DNA of 64,000 nt from Clytia hemisphaerica. Lineage: Eukaryota; Cnidaria; Hydrozoa; Leptothecata; Clytiidae. Every line of letters starts with the position of its first letter. The first letter of the stretch is position 1. Shown in pieces: positions 24,969-36,820 of this stretch. Location of the stretch: NCBI GenBank assembly GCA_902728285.1, contig CACVBU010000260.1, positions 1 to 64,000 of the forward strand. The letters are read 5' to 3'. The position numbers and the translations under genes are program-made. Under the pieces are notes generated by a model that was not told where the DNA came from, did not search any database, and worked only from the letters and a program-made list of their open reading frames with translations.

Positions 24969-25250
24969 TTGTATTGTCCTAGAGAGTCTAGTCTAGAGTC
25001 TAGTCTAGTCTAGTTTTATGTTTAAAAAACAGAACAAGGAATAATATTTTTCTTAGTTGCCATTGTTCAAGAAAGAAAAGTGATTACTTGTAGTAAATTC
25101 TATGTTATTACTATGTGATTTGATGTTAAATTATGGGTGAAACGTATGTGAAAATATTAGTAAATAAGTTTGGTTTTTAAGTACGTATTTCTGGTCCTTA
25201 AAAGTATGAGAAAAAACAAGTCTTTATACCAAAATCGTGTCCCCATAGAA

Positions 25251-25610
25251 TCAAAACTTTAAAAAGTCGTTTATAAGATGTTTCTTTCTGTTTCCTCTAG
25301 ATATTCTAGTTTTAAAAAATACAAACAAGATAAAAGGGGTTCCTAAACTAACATATTCCACTGCCAGGGTATAGCACCTGAACCAAAAATGACCTGACAA
25401 AGTATATCTAATGTTCTCAGCAGTCTTTGAATCATGTGTAGCTCTATTCTTTTTAAGGTCAGAGCATGCACTGACGGCATCGGATCTCCAGTTTCCGGGT
25501 GTTATTAGGCCATCCGTATTATTTCTGTGAAGGGCATGCTCATCTGTATATAGCTCACGTCCTTTAATTCGAAGAAAATTGTGTAGCACGATTGTAGCTA
25601 TAACTGACAA
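25251..25610 (-). pseudogene. PIF/Harbinger transposase C-terminal fragment
   Basis: The peptide IATIVLHNFLRIKGRELYTD, followed by GLITPGNWRSD and later RYTLSGHF, matches the end of HARBI1/PIF-type transposases, after the catalytic Glu: the LHN helix, the PG-x-WR turn and the RxxLxxYF-like terminus. The frame starts next to a splice-acceptor-like tttgctttgtcag (about 25624-25612), so it may be a last exon. Everything upstream, including the DDE core, is absent. Residues after about 25385 are unrelated low-value sequence up to the stop. Confidence 0.72.
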
Positions 25611-25710
25611 AGCAAAAATAATCTATCTAGCATAAACTATTGTTTACTACCAACAAAAAAGTATTGAACAGCAGGAAACTAAAAATAACATTGTACAGAG
25701 TGATATTGAG

Positions 25711-27110
25711 ATGTCAGAACCAACAGAATCTCAAACTACTAACCCTTTAGTTGAACATCATCATGGAGGTCTTCATATCCATGAAAATCATTTAGTAAAA
25801 GAGGGTATAACAAAGTTCATCGAAGTGGAAGATTTGCATACTGTTGCAACTTGTATTACTTGTCATGGAGTTAGACCAATTCTCTTTTCTCATGTACCTA
25901 AAAAGAAAAATGATGAGTCTTGGAAGGTTAAGGATCAAAGATGTGTTACGTGCTACAATGAACTCAACGAAAAAGTTAAAGGCAATCTTAATCAAGCACT
26001 TCTTTTTCTGGCACTTTTTCCCAAGCTATAGATAGTTTCAATGACCAAGATATTAATTTTCTGTCAGTACCACCATTTCTAAGAGGGTTAACTTTTATTG
26101 AAACTTTACTAATTTGAAAAGTATCAGTTGTCATTTATGTTCACTGTTTGAAATATGGCATGTTAGCCTCAAAAGGCCATGCCGTTGCTATTCCCTCAAA
26201 TTTAAAGATTTCACCAAATTACCTCAATTACCCTCTGAAATAGGGATTCTTTTGATCAAGAGTGGTAATGATAGCTCACAAGCCTATATGGCTTCAAGCC
26301 AGAGAATACAAGAGGCACTTAACGGTTTAATCTTTGGTTATCCTCCAATACACTCATTTATTTTTATAAGCATAACGTTTATAAACATACTGAAGCTTAA
26401 ATTTCCAGAAAAATTAAGCATTATGCTAAACATACCTTGAGGCTCAGCCAAAGAAATTTTAAGAGTGTACTCTCTTATAGTATAGCATGGATATACTTAA
26501 AACCCTTAAAATGACGTCACTAGCTATAGCCGAATGGCCGGGGACTTAGATAGCCACTGGCTATTATCGGTCTGTATACCATAAGTGCCTTAACTCATCG
26601 GCACAAGGTCCGGACCACTTGAGATTGCAGCCAGACCGGCCCGGGGTGTGTCCGGATATTTTCCGGGTGTTCCGGAAAACACTATAAAAATTCGAAATCA
26701 TATGGTAAACATTCGAAAACAATAGAATTTTAATAGAATAAGTGTAATCCTCAACCTGGTTATACCCAATATCAGGGTAATGATCATATACCTGAGAAAA
26801 TATTTTTTGTATTTTTGCCTAATTTGTATTACTTTGATGTTAATATTGACAATGACCGTCTCCTAAATATTCCTGAGCATCGTGGAATTACTGAAGGTCT
26901 TCCTATAGTTTCTAAGGATAAGAGTGTTACAGAAAAATCTGAGGAAGACAGAGGCCCATCCCCTGGCCAGTTTGAAAAACTTGCTATAAATGAAGAATTG
27001 ACAACTTCCTCTGCATTTGCAGCCCAACTTAAAAATTCTGATGCCGATGAGAACATTAAAAATGCATTACTTTCATTCCTTGGGGAGAATACTAATATTG
27101 AAAATTCGTA
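25711..27110 (+). pseudogene. DUF6570-like Helitron protein remnant
   Basis: Starting at ATG 25711: a His-rich N-terminus, then TCITCHGVRPILFS and RCVTCYNELN (two CxxC pairs). With frame changes near 26010 and 26080 come FLRGLTFIETLLI (about 26085) and SKGHAVAIPSNL (about 26170), then KLPQLPSEIGILLIKSG (about 26220) and QEALNGLIFGYPPI (about 26310). The order Cys pairs, LT-x-hE-x-LI, GH, LP-x-LP and AL-x-LI-x-YPP is that of the DUF6570 region found N-terminal to Helitron-type helicase proteins. About 480 unrelated bases (roughly 26350-26830) split it before DVNIDNDRLLNIPEHRGITE (about 26835). No Rep or helicase motif follows. Dead fragment. Confidence 0.65.
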
Positions 27111-27549
27111 AGTTTCGACAGAAGGCTTTTTTACCATGTGCTATCCCCATATATTCATTAGTGGGTCTTGTGATTATACCATCAAGGCAGCACGAAATTT
27201 GAAATTTGAGCAATGGATAAAGCATATCTATTATTGTATTTTATACACTTTAGGTGATCTACTGTTTTATCCGATTTAATTAGATTTTTGTTTTATTTAT
27301 TTTAGACTATTTCTCTGAAAAACCCAGAAGGGAGTTTTAGTCGATTTCTTCGTTTTTTAAACTTCGAATTTTCTTTTCATATCTAATTTTTCAATTTTAG
27401 CCATTTTTTTTGTATTATTACTGCGGTATTATTATACAGTCTCATAGGAATATATATTTTTTATTATTGTAGCTAAGGAATTTCAATCGAATAGCATTTT
27501 TATGATATTTTATTGTACTTAGTTATACGAAAGCATCCAGCGAGGTCCT
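27111..27549. other. No gene seen
   Basis: Very A+T-rich sequence without coding signal. Confidence 0.55.
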
Positions 27550-28035
27550 TTTTTTAACATCTGTTTCCCAGACATAGCCTTCCTGGAAAATTTGATCTGT
27601 TGGCCAAAAGTTTCAAAAATCTTATTCCTAGAAATGAAGATCTGTTTCTCCTCAAAACCTAAATTTTTAATCTCAAATTATCCTCCCTAGAAAATTTGAA
27701 TTAGAATTTTGATATTTTCTCCCAAGCTTATAAGAAATAGGATATCTGTTTCCCTCTCCTGGAAATTTTTATCTGTTTCCCTTGCTTTTTGTGATTGATA
27801 TCTGTTTTCCCCCAGAAAGTTCAATGCAATATCATCTTTTTTGGAAACAGATATCTGTTTCCCAATTTATTAATGTCATCTCCTAGAAATATTGATTTGT
27901 TTCTCTCTGATGACATCATCGGCTGGAGCTGGGAAACAGATAGCTTTAAGGAAAAGGTCTTTCCTAGAAAATGGGATCTGTTTCCCCATTTTTCAAAAAA
28001 CGCTCTCTCCTGCAAAAGGGAAACATATATTTCGG
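27550..28035. repeat. Cluster of atctgtttccc / cctagaaaat motifs
   Basis: About ten copies of gatctgtttccc-like words alternate with about eight of tcctagaaaattt-like words over 480 bp, mostly in one orientation with some inverse copies (gggaaacaga at about 27940). No terminal repeat was found. It fits the motif-cluster theme, with its own motif pair. Confidence 0.65.
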
Positions 28036-28147
28036 GGAAATGGGCTCGTTGGCTGCTTCTGGTTATAGCTTTTAAATTGTTTTTATTATTTACGTTTTTG
28101 TGAAATTTCTAGCTTCCATTATAAAAGGGATATCATTTTTTGTTGTC

Positions 28148-28262
28148 CCATACACTTGTACAGGCTGTACGGGCGTATCGACCTAATCCACATTAAACTT
28201 TCACAACCCGTACGTCCGTACGTACGTACATTTGAACGGGCTGTACGGGTCGCTATTAATTC
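28148..28262. repeat. gtacggg/cgtacg motif cluster
   Basis: The words ggctgtacggg, cgtacgtccgtacgtacg and cccgtacg recur in 115 bp with inverted arrangement. No function is apparent. Confidence 0.5.
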
Positions 28263-28292
28263 CCCGAGAAAAAAGCCATCACCTTTGATATA

Positions 28293-31200
28293 TACAGGTA
28301 CGAGCCGGGAAGTATCTTATCCATTTGGTGGACTAACTTTCTTAGGGTTTTTCTTGTTCCTTATGGTAATAAGAATATTTTAAGCTTCTGGGCCACCTGG
28401 ATTTCTCACCTGGGTATCCATAATGGCGGATTTTTGGTCATGTGACCCCCGTAGACAAAACTGAAAATTCTTCCTACCCAAATATAGTCTTATCATATAT
28501 CAATCGATCGGAAATTTGATACTGATTGATTTTGAGATACAAAGTTGGGTCTGAAAACTTTCCTATCTCGGGATATAAATCACTTTCGTTTTCTCAGGTT
28601 TGGCTGCAGTTGTAAGCGGGCTTTCATGGAGTGATGCAATTCTTTAGTCATATCTCACGAAATATGCTTTTAAACATATCAAAACTTTATGTGCTCCTAG
28701 AAAAGGCATTAAAAATTGTTTTTGCAAATTTTCAATAAGTTTTCAGTAAAAATGTGTATTTTACAGACCAGAGTACAATTTCCCTACCGTCGAAAAAAGA
28801 TCTTTTTCTCTTAGAATTGGCCTTTTTCTCTGAAATGAATGAGTGAAATGTTTCCCAATAGGGTTTAAAGCCAATCACTTCTTCGTAATCTCACTCAGAG
28901 GGGTACTTAGCAGCAAGTAAGGGCTAAATGTGTCTGGTCAGCACTTTATAAGTATGATTTAAGGTAAGACATGATCCCGAAAACTGTGAAATTTCCAAAT
29001 AATTAATGAAAAATTCTCTCATTGCATCTTAACATTAAACGAGAACCTTCCTTTCTTTAGATTGTGACTAATGCAAAGAATTATGAATAATGTAAATCGC
29101 TACTGTGTATTTTACAGACCAGATTTAAGTGCTTCTAGGAGCTTGTCTTGTCCTAAAACGCTTTGGATTACTACAGAAATACCCGAACTTACTGAGTTTA
29201 ATCCGTCAAAATGCGCCAATTCCTTTATCTTTATTATTCATGCATGTAACGAGATTTAGAGGGCTTAGAATCTGTGTTGTCTGTAGGGCCACAAAACTTC
29301 GGCATAATATGGCTTCTAGAGGCGATAAGCCTAGGCCATTGTAATGGAAGCCTAGTGATGGAGCTGTATTTGTGAACCTGTCTGGGGCTATGCTGGTTAC
29401 TGTTACAATTATAAGAGGCGTATAAGGGTCCAATGCATCATTGTATATCCGTTTTAACTACAGGAATGCAACACAACAACTTCAGCTAGTTGAAGAAGTC
29501 AGGAATTTTAACTAAAAGCGCTTTCTTTTCAAGTTATTGCCACATAAAATAATGCTTCCCTTTTCCTCTTAAGCTACATATCAAAATTATCCTCGTTTTC
29601 TTACAAAAATCTAAGTATAATATTAAGAAATCTTGATTTTAAAATTCTTATTTGTTTCAGGCATGGCTTGCTGATGGTGATTCCATTTTCCTTTCCCCTC
29701 ATGAGATTTTAAGGTTTTATTTTTAATCATCTGGTTTCTGTGGCTTCATCAGAACATAAACATATAAACGACTGGACATCCTTCTCCTTCGTATTTTCGT
29801 AGAAAGCACTGCTACCTTCGTAGCTTCGTAGCCGCCTCGTTAAAACATAGAACGAAACAATAAATTTTGATGATCTACCTTGGGAATACCTTGCTAACAA
29901 CGTCAAAACTTCGACAAAAGTCTCTGTTGTTCTACTCTTCTCAAGTCTTTTATTTATATCATAACAAAGATAACAGATGCGAGATCATCGTCATTTGTCA
30001 AATAAACTCCAACTAATATTTCTAAATTTTGACTCAAAAATATGAAAATAATATTAAGTATATAGGATCGAGAGTATAGGATTCAAATTATGATATTCTT
30101 ATGACACAGGCTCTTAACTTTGGCATACTTTTTTTTTCACGTCAATAAAAAAACTAATTGGAATGACGAAAGTGATTCAAAAGTATACACGCAGTTGAAA
30201 TTCTCCATTTTGTGATTTAAGAGTAACTAGCCGTATGCGCAGCGTCGCACGCTCCGTGTCCCAATCCAGCAAATCGCTATACATCTAAAGAACCCTAATG
30301 GAAGAAAGATAGCTGCCGATTGATGATAAGATTTTGATTTTATAAAAGAAAGGAGAAAAAAGTTCAACGTCATGAAGAGGAGGTTTTGTAGAGCTTTGTT
30401 AGATTTTGGAAAATCTTTTACAAAACGTTGTAAACACGCACGATTTAGCGTATTAATATACTTTAATCGTAGAAATTTTAGCGAGACTAATTTTAGCGTT
30501 TAAGCAAGTTTTCCCTATTTTCGCTAAAATAAATCTCGCTAAAACACGCCGAATCGACAGACCGCTAAAATTTATCTGCGCGAAATTTTTCAAAAAGCTG
30601 ATACGCTAAAATAAATTCAGTATGTTTTTTCTTTCATTTTTTATCATGTTCATAATTTTTCAAAAGCTAGTAACCGGGGATGGGGGCGTAAATTTCCAAG
30701 TTTATCCGGTCTCAGTCAAGAAATGTTTTACAAAGACATGTGAATGCATTGGAAAGGATGAAACTTTTTTCAGGGAAACATTTCGTGCATTGATTTTTTC
30801 TCCAATATCATTGTCCTCACCAAAATTAATCCACGCAAAATTTCTGTCAGACGAGTATTCGCTAAAATTTATCTACGCGAAATGTTTTGAAATCGTGATT
30901 CGCTAAAATAAATCCAAAAAAATCAAGATTTTCCTGACTCGCTAATATACGCTAAAATTAGTCTCGCTAAAATTTCTACGATTAAAGTATAGATTTTCAA
31001 GCTATCAAGCTATCTATCAATCATTTTACCTGTAATTCAAAGAAATAGCATTGTGACGGAATATTGTTGGATTTTTCATATCAATTTTAAAATACAGGCG
31101 GCAACGAAGCTCACTTCAAAGACACAATGGAAGATAGACGTCCAGTTATGATTTATCCCATGTGAAGGCGCAGTAGTGTACCAAGTATTGACCGTCGTCT

Positions 31201-32534
31201 AGGAGATCAGGACTAACTCCAACTCGGTGCTGTGTTTCACTTAATGAAAAGTAAATGCTACTTTTCTAGGACTAACCCATACCACGTGAGGGTCGTTGGG
31301 TGGACAGAAGCTCTACAGGCCGTTCAGAGACTGTGCGACAAATCTGTGCTATGTCTAGCAAGCATGCAAGAAATAAAATCTTTTGGGTTTTGTTCTTTTT
31401 TAGAAAAATAATTCAAAGTCTGACGTCTCGCGCATACAAGGTTATCCAGGCTTAGTGAGCTCAAAGCCAGACTAATTTCATCAAAATTTTATGCTTTGGT
31501 AGCTACGTAGTTCTGGAAGTTTTAAGCACTTCTCGAAGTCTCAAAGACAGGCTACACAGATTTCTCGTTACATGCATGAATAATAAAGATATAGGAATTA
31601 GAGGATTTTGACGGATTATACTCAGTAAAATTCTCCAGCTCGGGTTTTTCCGTGGTAAGTCTAAATATTTTAGGGCAATATAACCACCTAGAAGCACTTA
31701 ATTCTGGTCTGTAAAATACACACAACGATTTACATGTATTCTTAATTCTTAGCATGTGTCAAACTAAGGAATAAGGTTCAACTTTGTTTAATGTCGAGAA
31801 ACAATGAGAGACTTTGTCAAATCTTTGAGTAATAGCTTGGAAATTTCACCGTTTTTGGGATCAAATCTTACCAAAAAACATGCTTATAAAGTGCTGACCA
31901 GGCACATTTATCCCTTATATATTCCCCAAGTACCTCTCTGAGCATAATATAAAGAATCAAGTGGCTCTAAACCTTATCAAGAATCATTTCACTCATTCAT
32001 TTCAGACAAAAAGGCCAATTTTGAGAGAAAAGGGTAAGGTAAGGAAATTGTACTCTGGTCTGTAAAATACACATTTTTACTGCTAACTTATTGAAAATTT
32101 GCAAATACAATTTTTAATGGCTTTTCTAAGAGCACATAAAGTTTTGACATGTTTAAAAGCATATTTCTTGAGATGTGACTAAAAGAATTGCATCACTCCA
32201 TGAAAGCCCGCCTACAACTGCAGCCAAACCTGAGAAAACGAAAGTGATTTATATCCCGAGATAGGAAAGTTTTCAGACCCAACTTTGTATCTCAAAATTA
32301 ATCAGTATCAAATTTCCGATCGATTGATATATGATAAGCCTATATTTGGGTTGGAAGAATTTTCAGTTTTGTCTACGGGGGTCACATGACCAAAAATCCG
32401 CCATTATGGATACCCAGGTGAGAAATCCAGGTGGCCCAGAAGCTTAAAATATTCTTATTACCATAAGGAACAAGAAAAACCCTAAGAAAGTTAGTCCACC
32501 AAATGGATAAGATACTTCCCGGCTCGTACCTGTA
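28293..32534. mobile_element. 4.2-kb foldback element with ~1-kb inverted arms
   Basis: 28293-29262 is repeated in inverse orientation at about 31552-32534 with high but imperfect identity and small indels. The outer ends read tacaggtacgagccggg and its complement, each preceded by TA (28291-28292, 32535-32536). Both arms contain a corresponding short frame with the words CVFYRP, LSAS, NPSK and IFIIHACNE. Stops and indels differ between arms, so I regard it as non-coding homology. The 2.3-kb centre has no gene and contains a nested MITE at 30459-30989. It is best read as a non-autonomous DNA transposon with very long terminal inverted repeats. Confidence 0.8.
30459..30989. mobile_element. Nested TA-flanked MITE with gctaaaat array
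   Basis: Ends ta-ctttaatcgtagaaatttt and the inverse aaaatttctacgattaaag-ta. The interior holds many gctaaaat/attttagc words in both orientations. No coding capacity. The termini (TA then CTTTA) resemble the TA-CCTTA ends of the MITEs at 3.3, 4.1, 56.4 and 60.2 kb. It lies inside the 4.2-kb foldback element and is present only there, so it inserted later. Confidence 0.78.
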
Positions 32535-32719
32535 TAATAAAATTTCGTTGAATCGCACTGCCGACGCAACGCCCACTCTGCGAGTCGAGACACACAACCC
32601 GCCCTTGTACTTTATGTGTCGTGTACAAACATTTCAAATTTCGTGAAATTAACCTTCATAAAATATACAACTCAGGATTATGGATATGTTTTTCTTCTAG
32701 ATTTATACTTCTTCTCAAG

Positions 32720-33391
32720 GGTCGTAAGGGGCTCATTTTCGGTTTTTTCAAAACTGCATGTACTTCCACCTCATAAACATACCTATTTTTGGACTTTTCT
32801 GGAGAAGCTTAATTTAGCCGTCATGAAAGTGTCCTGTCAGATGTCCCATAATGCACCAAACTCAAAAATATTTGGAAAATCCTTGAAAAATCCGCCATTT
32901 TGATGACGTCATTGACAGAAAAACTGGAATAAGTTCAGGTAGAAAAAAGATTTCGAGCTCAAATTTTTACCAGAGATTCAAATTAAAAATTGAAAGCATT
33001 TTAAATCGAGATTGTTTTGATTTTTTGATGACGTCAGCATTTTTTCGCAAAAATGGTTTTTCAGCCATTTTTGCTGACATAAGCATTTTTTCGATTTTGT
33101 TTTCCAATTTTCTAATTTGTTTTATTTATATACGTCTTTGGTCGAAATTTCAGCTCGAAATCTTTTTTCTACCTAAACTTATTCAAGTTTTTCTGTCAAT
33201 GACGTCATCAAAATGGCAGATTTTTCAGGGATTTTCCAATTTTTTTCGAGTTTGGTGCATTATGGGACATCTGACAGGACACATTCATGACGGCTAAATT
33301 AAGCTTCTCCAAAAAAGCCCAAATATAGGTATGTTTATGAGGTGGAAGTACATGCAGTTTTGAATAAACCGAAAATGAGCCCCTTACGACC
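32720..33391. mobile_element. 672-bp foldback element
   Basis: About 280 bp at each end is inverted: ggtcgtaaggggctcatttt on the left, the complement on the right, followed inward by matching blocks that include catgtacttccacctcataa and ccataatgcaccaaactc. The centre (about 33000-33110) is A/T-rich with gatgacgtcagcattttttc. No coding capacity; a MITE with arms covering most of its length. Confidence 0.85.
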
Positions 33392-33613
33392 GTTGAGTTT
33401 TCGATTGATCTTTACAGGGCCATACTACGAATTTCAAGAAGTAATAGCAGGGACGTGACGCGTGAATGTTTTGCCGACATCAGCCAACAGCCAAATCACT
33501 CTGACACGACGGACACGGGGACGACGAGAAATTTATTGAAAGCTATTTAATTGAAATATATTAATACATTAAGGATATTCGTACAATATTTTTCCCTATA
33601 ATTTACAAAATAC

Positions 33614-34060
33614 CTAAGAAAAATCAAGCAAACGAGTGGTACCGAGATTAAGGAGAAGTTCATTTATTAATTCGTTTCGTTTACAATAGTGTACGAATTC
33701 AAAAAAAATAGTTGCATTACAACTTTGTTGTTCGTTGTTTGTCTTGCCAGTTGAGAATGCTGTCACATGCTTGATATAATTTCTATCGATGTATTTTGAA
33801 ATGATTTCGGCACAGGCTCCAGTGCTTCCCCTAAACACTTTGATAGCATTTGAGTCTTGAACGTTTGATGACTCTCGAATACACTATAATGTATCTGCAG
33901 GCGATGGTCTTACTCGAAATGTGAAATAGCCGTTAGCCGTTGCACAAAGCCCAACGTAAACGTGCTCTTTTCTCCATTTTATTTGTGTGCGAAATTGTTT
34001 ATAGTCGACAATGTCGTCCAGAAGATCATCCTCTCTCCCAATCCCCATTTCGGAAGTGAG
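33614..34060 (-). pseudogene. Unrecognised broken coding sequence
   Basis: From about 34060 the minus strand reads open for some 55 codons (LLDDIVDYKQFRTQIKWRKE, then YVGLCATANGYFTFRVRPSP), meets one TAG at about 33890, and stays open in the same frame for about 91 codons to the stop at 33614 (CIRESSNVQD, FRGSTGACAEIISKYI, EQQSCNATIFFEF). Amino-acid composition is coding-like across the stop. Upstream, another frame reads MDLDDPKKYAFSLPKWG, suggesting a frameshift near 34055. I cannot name the family. It may be part of the minus-strand locus that includes the PHD exon at 34.6-34.8 kb. Confidence 0.45.
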
Positions 34061-34592
34061 AAAGCATATTTTTTTGGGTCATCTAAATCCATGATGTGAT
34101 CGATGTGATAAAATGAAAATTGATGAAATGCCTTTACTAAAATCACTCAAAAGCATAAATGGGTTTTCCCGATATGACACAGGGACTTCGTGTACTTACT
34201 ACATATTTATGTCATCAAAAAAGAAGCATTGTAGCATTGTAAAAAGATTTATCGTTCTAGTTCTATCAAAACATCGGAATTTCGAAGTCAAAAAAGTTGT
34301 CAGGGGGTAGGGTCCAACCATTGTAATGCAACATTTTGTCCTATCGTTTCACACATCATTGATCCATCGTTCATCACGTTCAACAAGAAACGTAACAAGA
34401 AAATAAAGAAAACGAGCCACTAGTTGAAGTAACGATACCTGCCTTCATCGACCTAGAAGAAACTCAAGAAACTTCCTCCTCTTCGAAAACGGTAATTTTT
34501 AATTGATGCACTCGTTTTTTTTATAAGCAAAGCGAAAGAAAGTGTAACAGTCTGTTTTTGAAACATGAAGACAACACTATAAAGATTCAAAA

Positions 34593-35562
34593 TCATATGG
34601 TAAACATTCGAAAACAATAGAATGTCTTCATTTCTCTCAAGATTAAAGAGATACATATAATACGCTCGACTTCTTTACTCTCCAGACATTCCAAACAAGT
34701 CCAGTCTGATTCAGGTGTTCTAAAGAGCCCAACACAGCACATGTGAAACCACTCCACTGGACAGTCGCTCTCGTTTGAGCATTGAATCATATCCCCAAAG
34801 TCAGCTGTGAAAGAAATAAGTTTTGTAGTCATTCATTTTATATTTTCCTGTTTTATCAAGCTCATATTTTATTGTATTGCCGTGGAATTTAGTTGTTCAA
34901 TGTGATCAATATGGAGCAAGCGGTTCGGTTAGGGGCCGTTTACATAGTACGTACGCACTAAGGAGGGTAAGGGTTGTCTTCTAAAAAGCGTATTCTTGCG
35001 TACAGGGGGGAGGGGTCGAAAGAAAACATACGTACGCAGAAAAAAAAATTTCACAGCCCTTTTTTTGCTTGTACAATCGTTTGAAAGGGAATTATTATTC
35101 GCTTGTTCTTTACGAAATATCAGCTGTTTCTCTCTCTTAGAAAAGGGGACAACTTTCGGCTATGATGTTGAACTATTGTATGAGATGCTAATAAATAAAT
35201 TTTGCCAAAACAATTTAATTGTGTCGTGATATTTATTACTTTTATGAGCAATATGTCTCACGATCAGCCTTTGTAGATCACTCATTGAGCGATTGTTTAT
35301 CAAATCCCAGATTAGGTCGTTTTCCTTCACCACACACAAAAGATTGTCTTCTTTGACAAACTTTGCTGTCAGTGTCTCATCTTTCAGTTTTAGGCGCTCC
35401 TTATCAGAGTGTAAACTTCTTAATATAGACTTTTGTAATAACAATTGTGATCTTAGATAATTGATTATGGACTCATCTTCTTTGGAGAAAACTCCAGCAT
35501 CAGTTTGCGTAGAAGCATCTGCCGTGAGTTTTGGGGGTTCAGTAATCCTCATCGACATCAGT
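34593..35562 (-). CDS. Coiled-coil/PHD-finger gene, two internal exons (partial)
   Basis: Exon 35240-35562 has an acceptor (cacgtttag) and a donor (gtaataaat). It encodes ADASTQTDAG and then a helical, charged segment (YLRSQLLLQKSILRSLHSDK), likely a coiled coil. It joins in phase 1 to a second exon starting at 34804 (acceptor tttctttcacag) that encodes the later part of a PHD finger: DMIQCSNESDCPVEWFHMCC and then DWTCLECLES, with the Cys/His/Trp pattern of PHD zinc fingers that read histone tails. The usual first CxC pair is absent; it may lie on a missed exon. The frame after about 34660 is probably intronic. First and last exons were not found. Function is unassigned beyond possible chromatin binding. 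Confidence 0.55.
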
Positions 35563-36011
35563 CTAAACGTGGATGAAGTACAGGAAGAGTTAAATTTTAT
35601 TTTGCAGATTTTTGCAGAGTGTGGAAATTATACAGGGGTATTGACAAACTTTTTCGCTAATATCCATACTCTATACAACAGAAGAGGACAGAAGCTGAGA
35701 AAAATCCAATTTTGCCCAAATCCAATCCCTGTTAGTGTGATTTTTTTTACCTGACTCTTTCAAGGATTCAACTTTTTCGAAATACAGGATGCAAAGATTA
35801 AAAGGATTCCAATTTTATAGGTGCGTAATGTTCTATATAAACCTGTCTCAAATTATTTTAAAGCCACTATTCTTCTGAATCCAAAACGATTTTAACAGTG
35901 TCATTTTATTTGGAGTATGAAAAAGACGATTTTAAGGTGCCTGAAGACAGGGCTGACTTGGGTCGCACCTGAAATCATGAAATGCATTAACAATGACTCT
36001 TACTTGGATGA

Positions 36012-36301
36012 CATTATTTCCTGTCCATTTTTCCACAGTTCCGATGCAAAAAAATATGAAAATATAAAAGGCAATCTTTACATCGTGTCACTGGTGGTGC
36101 ATTTTTGATGTCAGCTACACAAAATCGGGGGCAAGTCTCTGTAATTTGGCCCGGCAAAAGTAAAAACCAGAGGTCCTTGGCCGTTGAAAATGACACCCTT
36201 AAGTTAGTTTCGCCTTTGCCGAGGGTATACATTCCGTCATCAGTCTGAATAGTGAACTTGAGTGACGGGAACGCAAGCACCAGACCGAACATATCCAACA
36301 T
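36012..36301 (-). CDS. Possible exon of unknown protein
   Basis: A pyrimidine-rich acceptor (cttttttccag) at 36302 precedes about 73 open codons with coding-like composition (FTIQTDDGMYTLGKGETN, TAKDLWFLLLPGQITETCPR) up to a donor-like gatgtaaag at about 36070. Phase does not fit the exon at 35562, so a direct link to the PHD gene fails. No domain recognised. Confidence 0.3.
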
Positions 36302-36703
36302 ACCTGGAAAAAAGTGTAAGAACTTTAAGGATCACGAAGTTAATTGAATCAAGATGAAACTTTATATAGCCTTTTTTAGAAAAAATCTAAGAACATCGGG
36401 GAAATAGACTGTCAACAGTTAACAGTAGCAAAACTATGCTTTTCTAAAATTGACGTTGCAACTGGTTGAAATGAGTTTAGTGTTATTGTCACTTGTTTAT
36501 TTTACTAATCAGATTATTGCATTTTATTTCGTCCATGCATATGGTCCATACAGCAAAAAGGGTGATAATTTTGATTGTTTTGACTTGCGGTCAAAAAAAC
36601 AACTGAAAAACAACTCAAAATCTTCCTTACCTTGAAAATAAGAATCACACTAGTTTATTTGTATGTAACTTTACTTTAAAGATTTTTATTTCAAATTTAC
36701 CAG

Positions 36704-36820
36704 GGTTTCATGGAAGGATTGGTGTTTGGGACATATCCGTCTTTCCGTGCCAAGTGCATCACTAACCTAAAGGAAGGTGACGCGAACGCCTTTTTCCGGA
36801 CGAAGCTGTCTTCTGAATCT
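36704..36820 (+). CDS. Isolated 39-codon exon, unknown protein
   Basis: Acceptor tttcaaatttaccag and donor gtaagaaat bound exactly 117 bp that is open in phase 0. The peptide includes MEGLVFGTYPSFRAKC and EGDANAFFRTKLSSES. Codon use is more G+C-rich than the flanks. It lies upstream of, and on the same strand as, the BEN-like pseudogene at 37.3 kb and may once have been part of it; the intact paralogue at 44-48 kb has no similar exon. Confidence 0.4.

Noticed and set aside
34440..34492. Plus-strand exon ending at aaaacg|gtaattt
   Set aside because: About 30 open codons with a donor-like end, but a stop lies directly upstream and no acceptor or homology supports it.
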